Source: Echinococcus granulosus
Taxonomy: Eukaryota; Platyhelminthes; Cestoda; Cyclophyllidea; Taeniidae
Length of the DNA stretch: 64,000 nucleotides
Direction of reading: 5' to 3'
Assembly: GCF_000524195.1 (NCBI RefSeq)
Contig: NW_020170470.1
Span: forward strand, 1-64,000
In this document: one piece after another, positions 12,568 through 25,026 of the stretch
Layout of the letters: the number at the start of each line of letters is the position of its first letter
Position numbering within the stretch: the first letter of the stretch is position 1
The notes under the pieces: model-generated
The model's database searches: none
Seen by the model: only the letters and a program-made list of their open reading frames with translations
Told to the model about the DNA's origin: nothing
Position numbers and translations under genes: made by a program

Positions 12568-12990
12568 TTAATCACCACGATAACAAAATATGTTGCTTTC
12601 CGTTTCGTACAACTTGACCTCAAGATCCATTTTGGAGTCAATGCTAGATCTTAGAGATCTCCAAATAAATACTGCAATATTTTCCGAAGTGCTCACCAAG
12701 TTTGTTTCGCGGAAATATTTGACATCCAAATCCAGATTTTTGTGATCCACTAAATTGAGAACGTTGGTTTGAATGATGCGCTTTAATTTTTTTAGGTCGA
12801 TAACCATGCCCGTGACTGGGCTGACTTCACCGAAAACAGTTACCTCCATTTTAAAGTTATGGCCATGTCCATTTTCACCCGCGCACCTTCCGAAGATCCG
12901 AGTATTTTCCTCTTTATCGAGACTTGTATTAAATAGACGGTGTGCAGCCGAGAAAGTTTCCACACGCGTGACGTAAACTCGCGGATTCAT
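12568..12990 (-). CDS. PTS: 6-pyruvoyl-tetrahydropterin synthase
   Basis: Converts 7,8-dihydroneopterin triphosphate to 6-pyruvoyl-tetrahydropterin, the second step of tetrahydrobiopterin synthesis, needed by aromatic amino acid hydroxylases. The single exon encodes 140 aa; human PTPS is about 145. Visible landmarks are FSAAHRLF with the first zinc ligand (His17), FGRCAGENGHGHNF with the catalytic Cys36 and zinc ligands His42 and His44, TGMVIDLKKLK, LVDHKNLD with the active-site His, and KLYETESNIF with the pterin-binding Glu. The ATG at 12990 is chosen because the frame's upstream extension to 13008 has no ATG. No intron interrupts it, unlike vertebrate orthologues. All catalytic residues are intact, so it looks functional. 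Confidence 0.93.
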   Translation of the reverse strand: MNPRVYVTRVETFSAAHRLFNTSLDKEENTRIFGRCAGENGHGHNFKMEVTVFGEVSPVTGMVIDLKKLKRIIQTNVLNLVDHKNLDLDVKYFRETNLVSTSENIAVFIWRSLRSSIDSKMDLEVKLYETESNIFCYRGD

Positions 12991-13883
12991 TTTGACTAAA
13001 GCAATCAAACTACCCAGTGCTGAGACATTAAATACCGGCTGGGAGATGAAAATTATTGGTGGAAAACCGACCAGTAGGTAGTAGGAACAAGCACTTTAAT
13101 CCAGTTTACTGTCATTCAGTAAGGCCATATACAAATTAATTTCCATGCATAGAATTAGCAATACACGTGCTAACTTCTTGTAAAATAGTTAATAATGTAT
13201 GAGCTTAGCCAAGAAGCAATTTCTAATATGGTGTGCCTAATTAACTACTTACATTTAACTAGTCATTGCATTGAAACTTATAAGAAAAATAAATACTCCA
13301 TCTTATAGACTTGCTGAAGTACAATATTGTTCCTTCTTGTTGAGACAAATGTTCCCCTTATTTGCGAAGTCACATCAAAGAAGTGATGGTTGAATTCACA
13401 CCTAAAGAAGGTGTATATTTCGTAAAATGCACCGAATTATCTCCATCCCAGCTATATGTGTTTTATCACTTGACAAGTTGTATTAATTGAAAATGAGGCA
13501 AATCATTTGCCATTTGTGTAGTTCACCTAACTGACCCAAATGCACACCCCGGGTGTCCTTCCCTCTGCGGAGAGGGAGTGATTTGTCTAAGAAAGTTGAA
13601 TTGAGGCTGTGCATTGTAGACATTAGTTACCTTGCGTTTTGTAACGGTTCTTGAACTTCTTGTGAGTACTCAGCCAACTTATGCAAAGTGTTTGCTAAGC
13701 TGGAGTAATTCACTATTATTAGCTGGTGGGGTGTCGCCAGATAATTGCATATACTCCCTTAAGTTTGTTCATTACTAGATTCCCCGTTTTTTCGAGTAAG
13801 TTGCATCTGACTGACTTGTTTACTTTGCTGAATTGTATCCTGTAGCACCAAGCACTTATTTTACCACGTGTACGTTCCACCAG
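12991..13883. other. Spacer between PTPS and LRSAM1
   Basis: Divergent region between the minus-strand PTPS gene and the + strand LRSAM1 gene. It should hold both promoters and the unassigned first coding exon of LRSAM1, which I could not place. Nothing else is seen. Confidence 0.35.
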
Positions 13884-16800
13884 GTCTTTTATTTGCCTTC
13901 AAGATTATCCATTTTTGTATTTTTGGGCCCAAGAATCGGGGGAACCTCGGTATGATCTACCAGAATGCCAATCAACTGAGGTATTTTGTGCCTAAACTTC
14001 ATTTTAAGCTTCCAAAATGTGTAGAGTCACAGATTAAATGCTTCAAAAAAACTGCTGATTCTTCACTCTAACTTGCTTCATCCCCTTTTCAATGCGGAAA
14101 AAGTGGCAGATCTACCTCACCTCACACACTTGGACTTACATTCCAATAAATTTCGGTTGTTTCCTAATGAGGTCTTTTCGATGCCCCTTCTTAACGTAGT
14201 TTTGAATTAAATCTTTACGCAAAGTTATTATTTTACCATAGGTTTTGGATTTGAGCTTTAACGAAATCAGAGTGGTTCCTGATCGAATTGGTCTGCTCAC
14301 CCGTATTAAACATTTAAACCTTGAAGGTGAACTTATTTGGTTTTGGCATGTTATTGGCAAGATTGCTGTAACCTGCGTTTTATTCGGTATAATTTGATGC
14401 TTGTTTTACAGAAAACTGCATTCAAAATCTTTCATCAACTATAGGGTATCTTCATACTTTAGAAGAACCCTGCTTTGATCAAAATCCGATAACTCGCTTA
14501 CCTGTTGCTTTGGAAAATTTAAAACAGCTTAAAAACACTAACTTTCCTCTCAGTTCAATTACCCTCCCCTCGAAAGGTTTTGCGACTCAAAATTCTAACT
14601 GCTTCTTTAGATGTATATGATTTCGGATCCCAGCTATGCTCTCATTTCTTTGCAAAGGTATCCACGTTCATTTTCCTGAGCTTTGACTTATTTTCTTGAA
14701 ATGGGTTTCGAAATTTTATGCATTCCAATAATTGGCATTTTCTGAAGGATATGGAGTGATTCCTACTATTACGAGTGTGATATAAGGTGATTGAGAAGGA
14801 TTTGTTACCAGTTGTTTCTTGCATCCCTTGGCAAAGTAGCTGGAAGGTTAACGGAAGAAGAATCGACGTTTACTGATGCTGACGAAGTAAATTACATAAA
14901 TGTTCTTTGTTCATCCTTACTTTTTACTGTAAGCGAAATACCTATAAACTGTTAATCTAATTTAGAATCTGATATTTCGAATGTTTCAGTAAATGAATAT
15001 TTAGTATTTGGCTTGTGTGTATGTCTGTTGACACGACCTTTTAGCACTTTACAGGAATTAGTAATATCGGAGGATGACTAATGTTTTCAAGGCCTCAATT
15101 GAATACCTCATGTGATTGCAGTTTAAATGGGAGCTTTTCTGCGCTTGTGGTTTGTGTAATTTGGTAACCAATCTAGGTACAAATGTCAGGCCCCACTGTA
15201 TGTTAAACCTAAAGGTGTGGAATACTGGTTTGACAATGTATTCTGACGTTTTAACTATTTTTGAAGCTCTTTTCTGGGATGGGTCGGTGCAAAGGGTATG
15301 GAGGTGGAGGATGGCATCCACCCAAAAAGCTTTACCGACAAGTGGAGGAGCACTTGTGCGCCCATGAGGAAATGGCGTGTCGGGCAGCTAAATCACGAGT
15401 CTCTTCTCTGAATAAACTTGCACAAGTATGCCTCCATTACAATCGTGCTTTACATGTTTTGATCGCCTCTCTCCCTTAGTGAATGTTTCACTTCGTTCTT
15501 GTTAATTTGTTCGTTCATTTTGAATCGACTTAGTCTTGTGTCGTCTGTAACTTCTTCAGTTATAATTTTTCCTTTGAAACTGAAATTTTATCAATGCAAC
15601 TCTGAGAATGTATCCAGAGTCCAACCCAACGCTTAAGTACTTCTTCTTAACCCATTATGGCGCAGAAAGAGGGAGAAATGAAGAGCGAACTGGAGCAGTT
15701 GCGTAAACAACGAGAGGAAAGGAGACTCGAACTTGTGGCCACCCTTCGTGACACATTGAAACACGTGGATGATCCGATTCGCCATCTTCATCAAAAGCAA
15801 TGGATTCAACGGGAAGATAACCAGCCACAATTCCCCATCAAACATCCATGTGAAACAATTACATCAGATCATCGGGAAATGATCCCAGGTTTGTTAAAAT
15901 CCCTGTCTCATGGATAAAAATTAATTTGTTATGAAATGAGTCTTTCACCCCTTCTCTTAGGAACTTATCTGTTTGTTGTCCCTTGCTTCCTTTGTTTTTT
16001 GATGATCTATTACGCTTTATCATCAGAGTGCTCAAATTCACTAAAGTTTATTTAGGCCTTAACGTGTATTTTTGGAACCAAGCGAATGCGCCTTACTAGT
16101 AAAAACGGTGGCTTGAGAGCTGTCTTGCAAGTGTCTGCCTGGCACTGATAGCGATTTTCGATTAGCTAAAAATGGGGATTAAACCTTAACACATCTTACA
16201 GTGTCCAGTATTCTGCTTGGAATTTTCATTTTTATGTTTTTCTCCGCTATTTATGAATTAAGATTTGTCATGAAGGTGTCGTAAGTTGGATCCCAATGCT
16301 TCCCATCGGAAGAAGCAAGGTATTTTGCTATCACCACAGTGTGTCACCATTATGTACTTTCTTGAAACCCTGTTGTTTGGTTTGGTCTCGTTCGTTTCGC
16401 ACGAACTACATCTTGAGCATAGCGGCACTGATTTTCAGACTTATCGAATCTCATATATCTAGCGGATCTTTTGTGATCTCTAGCGTCTTTTGAACCTGAT
16501 TATTTCAATTTCTAGACTCGGTGGACGCTAGGCTTGACACCTCTAGGACAGGTCTAATGCGATGTTGTGGTTTAAGGGAGGATTGTTTAACCAGAGCAAA
16601 CGGTCAGGACGAAATTGATTCTGAGCTGCAATGTATTCTAGTCAGCCGACAAGCAGAACGAGCTCAACTTGCCGCTCAGGTTGCAAATGAGGTAAATCAA
16701 GCCGTTAAGTTACAGGGAACTTTCTACTATCGTAGCTTTATTTGTGGTTAGAGTTTTCAAATCGAATTTTTACCGCAGTTGGCTGTGAATTTTCTAGTAA

Positions 16801-19695
16801 TTCAATCATTTTCCATCGGCATCATCATCTTTTTTGTTCATTGTCACCTCAGAAAATTGTAGCACCAAAATGTGTTATTGAACTCTGCTTGTATGTTTAT
16901 TGTCAGCTAGTCAACTGTCATGAGACGCTTAAGTAATTCATTGATGTACTTGAAGCAAATATCGTTGGGATGGGCGTTTACTTGATGCACTCAGTTTCAG
17001 TGTGGGAATTTTAAGAGCTGATGCAAAACGTTCTTCTCTATTCAATGGGAAGTCTGATCAATATTGCACTGCTGCAAGTTGGTGTTTATCCATAGTATTG
17101 TTATTTGTGCCTTGAGCTCACTGGTACCCTTAAACGCTATAGCGAATACAAAGTTAAACAAGCTATAATACTTTGAAGATATATAGTCCCTTAATTCAAA
17201 TCAACTGCATTGCTGTGGTACCTCATCTATTTGCTCCATTTAGGAAAGTAAACAGATAAGGGTATTTGAATGCCTCCAACAACAACGTGATCTAAAGCGT
17301 CAGCAGATCGTTGATAATATTCGATTGGTGGAAACAGAACTCTGTAGTTTGACACAGGTTGAGAGAGAGCGCAAGAAATCCCAAAGCGCTTTAGTTGTGG
17401 TTCATTTTTCTGAGCGTCAGAGGCATCTCGTCCACTTGATGTCAGAGCTGCAGCACCAGAAAGAGCATCGTGAGTCGGATCTGCGGGAACTCCTGGTGAG
17501 CGCTGCTTCATGCCTTCGCATCGTTTAGATGCAATGGAAATTAGCTTGTTCCATATAATCTTGTGGTTGTCAAAAGGCTTATAACCTGCAAAGGAGTCTT
17601 TGTCCCTTTAAATTTTGTTACATTAAAAGTCAGCGATAAACAGCTCGACTATGCGCTTTTAACTAAATTAATTAAGGTAATTACAAATTTAGGTTTACAC
17701 AAAAGTGTACTGCACCTGTTGGTTAAAGTGTTTATGATATGGTAGGATAAAGCATTGGTTCACTTTCATCATAATTCATCGAACTTTTCTCACCCCCCAT
17801 TGGTCTGGTTCATTCGTTGTGGCTAAATGATATTCCCTATCTCGTTCTGTTTTCAGGTTTTTTGATTTAATAGAGGACTTGAGAACTTGGTGTTCATAAC
17901 TTTTATTTTACAATAGAAGGAATTGGAAGAACAAAGGGAACGAGATCAGACGGAATATTGGCTGGTCCAATACCAACGTCTCATAGATAAGAAACCTTTG
18001 AATTTAAAAAAGGTATTTCCTGATGGTATTATTTTACCCCACTTAACCGCCATATCATCCCGATTATCTTGGACTCAATCCACCTACTGTCTTTATAAAT
18101 ACACCAGATGCAAATCTATATTTTAACAAATTTAAGCAGGCAAAGTCAGGTCTTGTCCACATTTGCTCTGATTTTCGGCTTAACTGTAGAATTATTTGTC
18201 CAGAATTACTTGTGCATATGTGATCGTACTTTATTGAAGTCATGTAAAATGAAATCTAGGCGCTTTCACTTGTTTTGGTAATTAGCACATTGAATTCCTC
18301 CTTATGATCTAGGAACTTTTGATGGGCGATGATGTATGCGCACTTCCAGCAGCACCCATTGCCTCTGAACACGTGGGTAACTTTGAGAATCATCACTCAC
18401 CTTCTGACATGCCTACCTCGCTTGCAGTAGAGGATACAATTTTGGTGTGTCCGCTATTTGATTGTAAAAGCAAGTATTTTTATCGTAGTGTACTTCACTA
18501 GCTTACATGTTTTTTCTGTTTCTTTGTTCTTGTGCTAGCTGTTTATAGCATTAACCCGCTTTTCTATTATAACACCAAAAAGGTGCTTCATGCAATTTTA
18601 CTCAGGAAAATCTCTATTACAGAAGATCCTTCTCCCAAAAACCATACTCAATTACCCGTGTTATTATTGGATTAATCATTATCGCTGTTAGAGGGTTGAA
18701 AAGTGTGCTACACAATTTCTACCATTTTGTGCACTGGAGATAATGTCATTGGTGTTCGAAAAGCAACTCTCCAAACCATTTTGGAATGTATGAACCTAGA
18801 GATCGGCTATCCCTTTCATATTTTGTTATCTGACGCCTGTGCGGTGTCGATTTCATCTTATTACGTTGCTCATAAAAGGCAAAGACCACATAAGCAGAGT
18901 AGTATTAACGGTTCTAGCAGTTGATTATGATTGATAGATCTGACAGCTAGGTAAACAGCTTATTTTATTCATAATCTAGCTAGGCATTTAAATGGGAAAG
19001 TTTCAATTCGCACATGTCATTAAGCCGAACAAAACCCGACTATAGGTGCAGTCTCCGCACCTTCTTTTGCGACTCTCTTCTGGTACAGACGTTTTTACAG
19101 TCTAACACCAGTTCCCATTGTATTAATTGAGTCATGATTGTCAGCAACACCTCCCAATTCTCACTAGGACTCTTTACCAGTACTTTCTGCACCGAGTGAA
19201 AAGGCGAATGGAGGCGGATTGACTATGATTAACACCGGTGATAATGGAATGGTGTCGCCCAGCGCTCCACCCGCAATTATAGCTCGCTTCGAGAGCGAGT
19301 GTTGTATATGCCAGGATGCTCAGGTGATTTGTGGTTCATACTCTCCTTTTCATTTAATTCCTTTTAATTGTTGTTGACCAGACATGTAGAAATTGTTTTA
19401 ATTTCATTCCTTTTAAGCACGGGCTCTTCGCGCGATTTCATTCCATTCGTGTTTAACCCACAAACCCGCACTCTCCATTAGGAGTACAATTTATTACTTT
19501 AACAGGGGTGGGACACTGTATACTACGCATGAAGAGTTAGGTCAATCCACAGGCTGCACTTTCTTCGCTTTATTTTAGTGTTCAATCATATTCCTTCCAT
19601 GTGGTCACGTTTGTTGCTGTAAACTGTGTTCAGCCAAAGTCATCCTTTGCCCTCTGTGCCGTAATACCGTGGAACAACACATCCAACTCCCCTAA
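13884..19695 (+). CDS. LRSAM1: LRSAM1-type E3 ubiquitin ligase (5' end unassigned)
   Basis: Orthologues ubiquitylate the ESCRT-I subunit TSG101 and act in endosomal sorting and anti-bacterial autophagy. Phase-consistent exons: 13884-13980, 14025-14195, 14242-14326, 14412-14576, 14611-14657, 14812-14886, 15267-15425, 15666-15888, 16516-16691, 17244-17495, 17917-18012, 19181-19323 and 19579-19695. Exons near 18313 and 18704 are tentative. First comes YDLPECQSTE, resembling the N-terminal cap. Leucine-rich repeats follow (LLILHSNLL, LTHLDLHSNKF, VLDLSFNEIRVVPDRIGLL, ITRLPVALENLKQLK), then a Glu/Arg-rich coiled coil. The conserved block EYWLVQYQRLIDKKPLNLKK follows. The end has PSAPP and a C-terminal RING (CCICQDAQ...FLPCGHVCCCKLC...CPLCRNTVEQHIQLP, stop 19693-19695). 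Five of the introns are 34-46 bp or close to it. The extreme N-terminus is not found. Confidence 0.9.
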
Positions 19696-20693
19696 GGGCG
19701 ACAGATCGTCCGCACCTTTATCGATATTGTTCGGTTTTCAAATACCCCTAACAAGCAGCATCAGTCGCATTTAAAGAATCAATTATTTCACTGAATGATA
19801 TGACTTCAGATCGATTACCAGTTTAGTAGATGTTGTACCTAAGTTTTGAGTTCACGCTTATAAAAACGCATTTTTGACCTATCACTATTCTTTGGCGTAC
19901 TTGGCAATTCCTAAAAAATGTTGATTTCAAACACATTTCAGTCCAAACTCGGCTATGGTATCGTTTGAAATCTGTTTGTAGGCTTTATTATTGAGATGCA
20001 TTCCTGCAGAGGCTCAAACGAGACAAAATCTTAATGGTACTGGTTAGAGCGTCGTGTAGCATGGAGTGGTATTGAATACCCCACTATCAGATACCGATCC
20101 CTGGTTCTGTACAATACTTAGCAGATGAATCGCGGTATTCACAAATCAAACCTCGGGTTTCTGATATGACTGCAAAGCGTAAAGCACAGTGAAGGGTGCT
20201 CTGAAAATATCCCGTCCGATCTGTCTCCCGGTATGTGCTCTTCTCAGACCGAAAACCAAAGTTACAATTCATCAATAAATAGCGAGATCTAGGGTTAAAT
20301 CAACATTTGAAACCGCAGAGGAACTTTTACAAAGCTGGATAAAACAACGGTTTATGGCGTCCGAATTAGTTCTGACTAAGGTTATTTAGAAATATGGAGG
20401 GTAGCAAGATACAGGTGGGTAGTTATAAGCATAGTTAGAATCCGGCAGCGTTGATTCCCAAAATTGAGTCTAGAGCATCAGCCATACCAAACGAGCCAAA
20501 AAGGCTTTGAGAGAAAGAGAGTAGGATGTTTATTAATGTGGATTCGTGGAAGCTTTTACTGAATAGAGTAGCAAAAATAGACTTAAGGGGGGTGCATGTC
20601 TGACTTGTGCATAAAGTGGAAGATTTGTTGAGAGGATAAATCAAAGGCACACATAAGTGAGAACTGTATTTACAAACGGCGAGCAAGGTACCC
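19696..20693. other. Convergent 3' regions of LRSAM1 and the GAB gene
   Basis: Tail-to-tail spacer of about 1 kb. It holds an AATAAA on the + strand near 20274-20279 and one on the minus strand at 20529-20534. No coding sequence is recognised. Confidence 0.4.
20529..20534 (-). promoter_or_regulatory. Candidate poly(A) signal of the GAB gene
   Basis: AATAAA on the minus strand, about 160 bases past the GAB-like stop codon at 20694-20696. The position is plausible; there is no independent evidence. Confidence 0.4.
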
Positions 20694-23600
20694 TTAAGCC
20701 CCATCAGCATCCCCGAAAACCCTCTTGGTGACCATGAAAAATGCTTGCGTGCTGCGCGGATCAAGCTCGTTGTAACCACTTGAGCTGACATCGCTAGATG
20801 CATTATTCTCTGTCGCTGTCGCCCCCGCTGGGGTCATCCGACGCAGATGCACAGGCTTTGGAGGAACGGCTGGAAACGCATTCGCCACTCCATGACTGCC
20901 GCGTTGATGCGGAGGAAAATCCAGGTTTTCCGCATCCAAATAGTGGATCGCTGATCCGCTGGTAGCAGCAGCAGCGTCTGATGCGCTCTTCGGCTAATGT
21001 TGGGTAGGCATACATGAAACAGACACACTACACCAATTTCTCTTGAGATGGTTCTAGATACTAAACTACGAGTCAAACAGTAGATGAAAACTAGGGCAAG
21101 ATAATCGAATAAAAATGTTAAATTATGCGATTATATTCAAAAGCCCAGCAGTTTTTGTCATATTCTATAAATAATAAAATTGCCAATTAATTAGTGTTCT
21201 TTCAATGAATAAAAGCAGCTAATTTATACCAATCTAATTATCGTCATACCCATGACGTATCTACAAACACGGTAAGTCTATCTAAACAAGCCTCCTGAGC
21301 AGCTTGGCAAGGAGATTCCAAAGCACGTAATTTCGTCACCCACCTTCGTACCAGCGCCTTCCCCCAGAATGGAGGGAGCAAAATCATTGGATAGTGAAGC
21401 TGCAGCCTCGGCCTCGCCAGCACCGCTGAGGGGTATCGAGCTGCTAGCGTTTCCGTTACCATCGGCATCACTCTCATTAATGTCACCGAATGAGACCGCA
21501 CTCGATGAAGACGAGGTTGTATGGGTTCGGGATCGTTTAGGCAACTGGGTTCTGTTTTACACAAAAGCACTTTTTCAAGTGACTGCGTAGAATGCGTTTC
21601 ATAATGGTGGGATTTGAAGGCTACATTGTTGCAATATCACAGTTATGAGAGGTAAAAATGCCGAAGTCTCCCGAAAGTATATTCTGTTGATGATAAAAGA
21701 ACTAAAGAACCTGATTGCTGAGCTTCTATGGCACGTAAGGGAGGGAGTCATGCGCCGCAACCCACTTGCTAAAATTCTCGGGGATGGAGCAAGGAGATTC
21801 TTCGGTATGTGGCTGGCAACGCGTTTTTGTCTCTTTGCGCTCCGCAGTGCCCAGAACCTCCTTGTCTGGCTGTTCTGATTCTGATAACTTGGAGTGATCG
21901 CCAATAGCTATTTCAAGAAAGGGTAATCAGTTCGTAAAAGACGCACCGTCATTAATGTTGGCATCGATTGTTGATGAATCCCATACGTTGAAGTAGACAC
22001 TGTCCGGACGAGGACCGTGTCCATCATGTAAAGGCTCTAAATAGAGATAACACTAGTTGAATGTTTTTTCTCAAACCTTAAAAAACGCCGAGTATCACTC
22101 AAATGGTGATACTAAGGAAAAACAAAAACACTATGATCTGGCATTTGTTTAAAAAGTTAGGGTAAATGAAATCCGATGATGAAGTCATGAAGAGAAAAGG
22201 ATCGATAACAGCGGTGAAATTTAAATAAGAAGCAAGGGGTGGTGCACCTCGAGAGTTTCACTGAATAGTTTTTACAATGGACAAATGTTTCAAGTAGGAA
22301 AAAACGATTAAATATGCGCTTCACTGGGTAATGATACCCTTGAACGCTTTCATGAAGCCAAAGGAAGCATAAAAATGATAAAAGCATATGTTCAACTATC
22401 ATCCACTACATCATACAATGTAATATTAGCAAGGCACGTTATATTTACGGGTTCATCAACCACCTGTTAAAAGTATTACCTTGGTCACTTTGGAAATTTG
22501 CTCCATTGACTGCGCTTCCATCACCTTTGAGGTTTACATAAGCGTGGTCGGGTTGCGGTAATACCTAAAGGTAAACAGAGTTCACCAACAACCAACAGTA
22601 CCCAATGACTACGTTGCCATCGTTGTTTGATCTATTCGTTGTTCGCAATTTCAGGCAGTAATGTGATCACGAAATCGTCCAAAGCAGAAGTAATTCAAAC
22701 TACCGAAGCTTGAAAACATTTTAGATGATTCGCTTAAAGCAATTATCTTAGTGGTCTGGAAATTGCTGCGATACATTAGTACATAGAGCAGCGAATCCCT
22801 ATCGTCCAAATTACTTCGATCGACAGTCATGGGTACACCGATGCAGTACTTTCAGTGTGGACGAAATCACAACAAATAAAATGAAATGTGAACTAGCAAA
22901 CTTTAACTGGTCAAGAGATCACTTTTCAATGCTTTGACGGGAGGAGCATCTTGATCGCGATCTAAACTGTTGATTAGTCAATAGACCCCCTAGAAACATC
23001 AATCTACCGTATCTGATGGGCACCTTAACATATTATACAGATTAAATTTATTTTCACCACAGCCATTAAACAAAATTGTTTACATTGACAACAGATGCGT
23101 TTATGCACATGCACTTCGCATTCTGCACAAGCGCTCAAAGCATCAATTAAGCAGGTCACACAGGTTAGCATCTAAATACGGCAAATGCATCTTCAAACAT
23201 CTGTGGTTTGCACCACTGACTCGCAAATTTGGAGAAGCAATTAAAGACAACAAGCATTATTGGTTTCAGGGTTGCTTACGTGATAGCAGTCCTCATCATC
23301 AGCTGTAGTTTCTCCAAATGATGTTCTGTATTCCTCAGTAAACCCACGCTCCAGATAACCCTGCGACTAAAAATGCAAACTTTAATGAGGTCAAGAAGAT
23401 GAACGTAGGCTGCATAAAAATTGCATGAACCGAGTAGGAAAACAAATCAAAGCGCAAACTCACAATGCTCGTCGGGAACTGTTTGAAAAAATGCTAGCGA
23501 TCGATAAGACAAATCAACCTAATCTGACAGTATAATGAAGTGCCAGAACCTACATAGAAACTGTAGGATCCGCAGAAAACTAATTTCTTAAAACAGCGAA

Positions 23601-25026
23601 TTAAGGTCAGTACCCAAAATTCCATATCACCATATGAGAACCATTAAACTCGCTTTTCCAAAAAAGACTGTTCATTCTGCGGGTGCTTTAAAGTATAGTA
23701 GTAGTATACCATAAAGACTACAGTGATGCCTCACTGTATTTACATGATTTGGAACGAAAAGTAGAGTACCCTGATGAGATAAAGCAAGCATTGAAATGGC
23801 TAAGAACGGAAAGTGAGTAACGAAGCGTGCGTGCAAAAGCTAAAAAATGGGTAGCTGAACAAACTATCTGTAAATATTGGACCACCAGGCTTTAGATTCA
23901 TTTAGGATGCACTGATCAAGCCATTATCAAACGCAATCATGGTGGGAGTCATCTACATGGATGCGGGTAAACTTCTTCAGGGCATGCGTAATGCAGTTCC
24001 CATGGAATCTCCACTCACTTCCGTACCATAAGTTACAAAGGTCTACATGTTTCTTACAGGCAACCACGCGATCCGACACAGCAAAACCCTACTATCATGG
24101 TAACCCAGAATGTCTTGAATTTCCCAAGATTTTTGAACTTCCAACTATGATAAAGTATTTAATGGGCAACTACAAAACTCAAATTGCACTCGAGTATGTA
24201 CTTCCAATAATTCCATCTGAGTAAAACTAGTGCAAATCATCGCAAAGGTTACCACTGTTATCGCTACCACTCACCTCGTTGGATTCGTTGGAGTTCATGA
24301 GAAAATTTGACACTTTAGCAGTGGTTGCTGGAATTACAGTGGACATCACTGGTCTTCGGGATGTAAAGTGGGTTAAACTGGAACTGTTTCGCCCAATCAT
24401 ATCTATAAAACAGAATGACTCGGTGGATACCGTATTTCATTGATGAGACATTCATTAGATTCTTGAATAAATTCTAACTCCCAGTTAAATAAAAGTCTTG
24501 AAATCAGAAACAGTACACCACCATGGATATGGTTGATGTGAACCTAAGCATACTAACCAACGAGAGGTGAACCCGGGATTTGGTCGGGTACCATACGCAA
24601 AACCTTAGTAAGTTGTGAGATCCAATCATTCATTTCTTCCAATGAATCGGCAGAGAAGAGGTAATCACGCACCTTGCCTCGATACGTGGTTTTTATTACG
24701 AACACATTAGACCATCTATTACAAGCCTTTTGTTCATAGATGCAGTCGCAGGAGTTGAGGTCTACACCACCTAAAACAAAATCAAGCATTAAACCAGTAT
24801 ACCAGTAACAACTGCGAAAAACATTGTTTAAAGAACCAAGAAAAACAAAACACTTTCTATCTAGGAAATACTAGCCAATGAAGGTATCTTGGATAGGTAT
24901 TTTGCACTTTAAGAATGGAATACCTAGGGGATGATTGTCCGACTCATTCTTGTAATATTCAAAGAATATCTGAGTTTCAGTTGGATTACGAATTTTGTAG
25001 AATACACAAAACCGTTTCTTCCATCG
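20694..25026 (-). CDS. GRB2-associated-binder (GAB/DOS-type) adaptor, 5' exon missing
   Basis: GAB proteins dock to phosphoinositides by a PH domain and, once tyrosine-phosphorylated, recruit GRB2, PI3K and SHP2 downstream of receptor tyrosine kinases. Minus-strand exons: 25026-24924, 24770-24558, 24402-24275, 23366-23280, 22564-22480, 22036-21947, 21907-21766, 21551-21344 and 20993-20694. Together they are 1356 nt (451 aa) with every junction in phase. The PH domain fills the first two exons: WKKRFCVFYKI, then GGVDLNSCDCIYEQ, NVFVIKTTYRGK and SLEEMNDWISQLTKVL. Two YxN motifs follow (YVNL, YFNV). The C-terminus has IHYLDAENL and GYNELDPRSTQAF, matching the paired SHP2-binding tyrosines of GAB1. 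The middle is Ser/Pro-rich and disordered-looking. The first PH strand and start codon lie upstream of 25026. A 5-codon ATG exon at 25515-25501 with a strong GTAAGT donor is one possibility. Confidence 0.85.

Noticed and set aside
12991..13008. Upstream extension of the PTPS frame
   Set aside because: It starts with TTG; ATG at 12990 gives a protein of the family's normal length.
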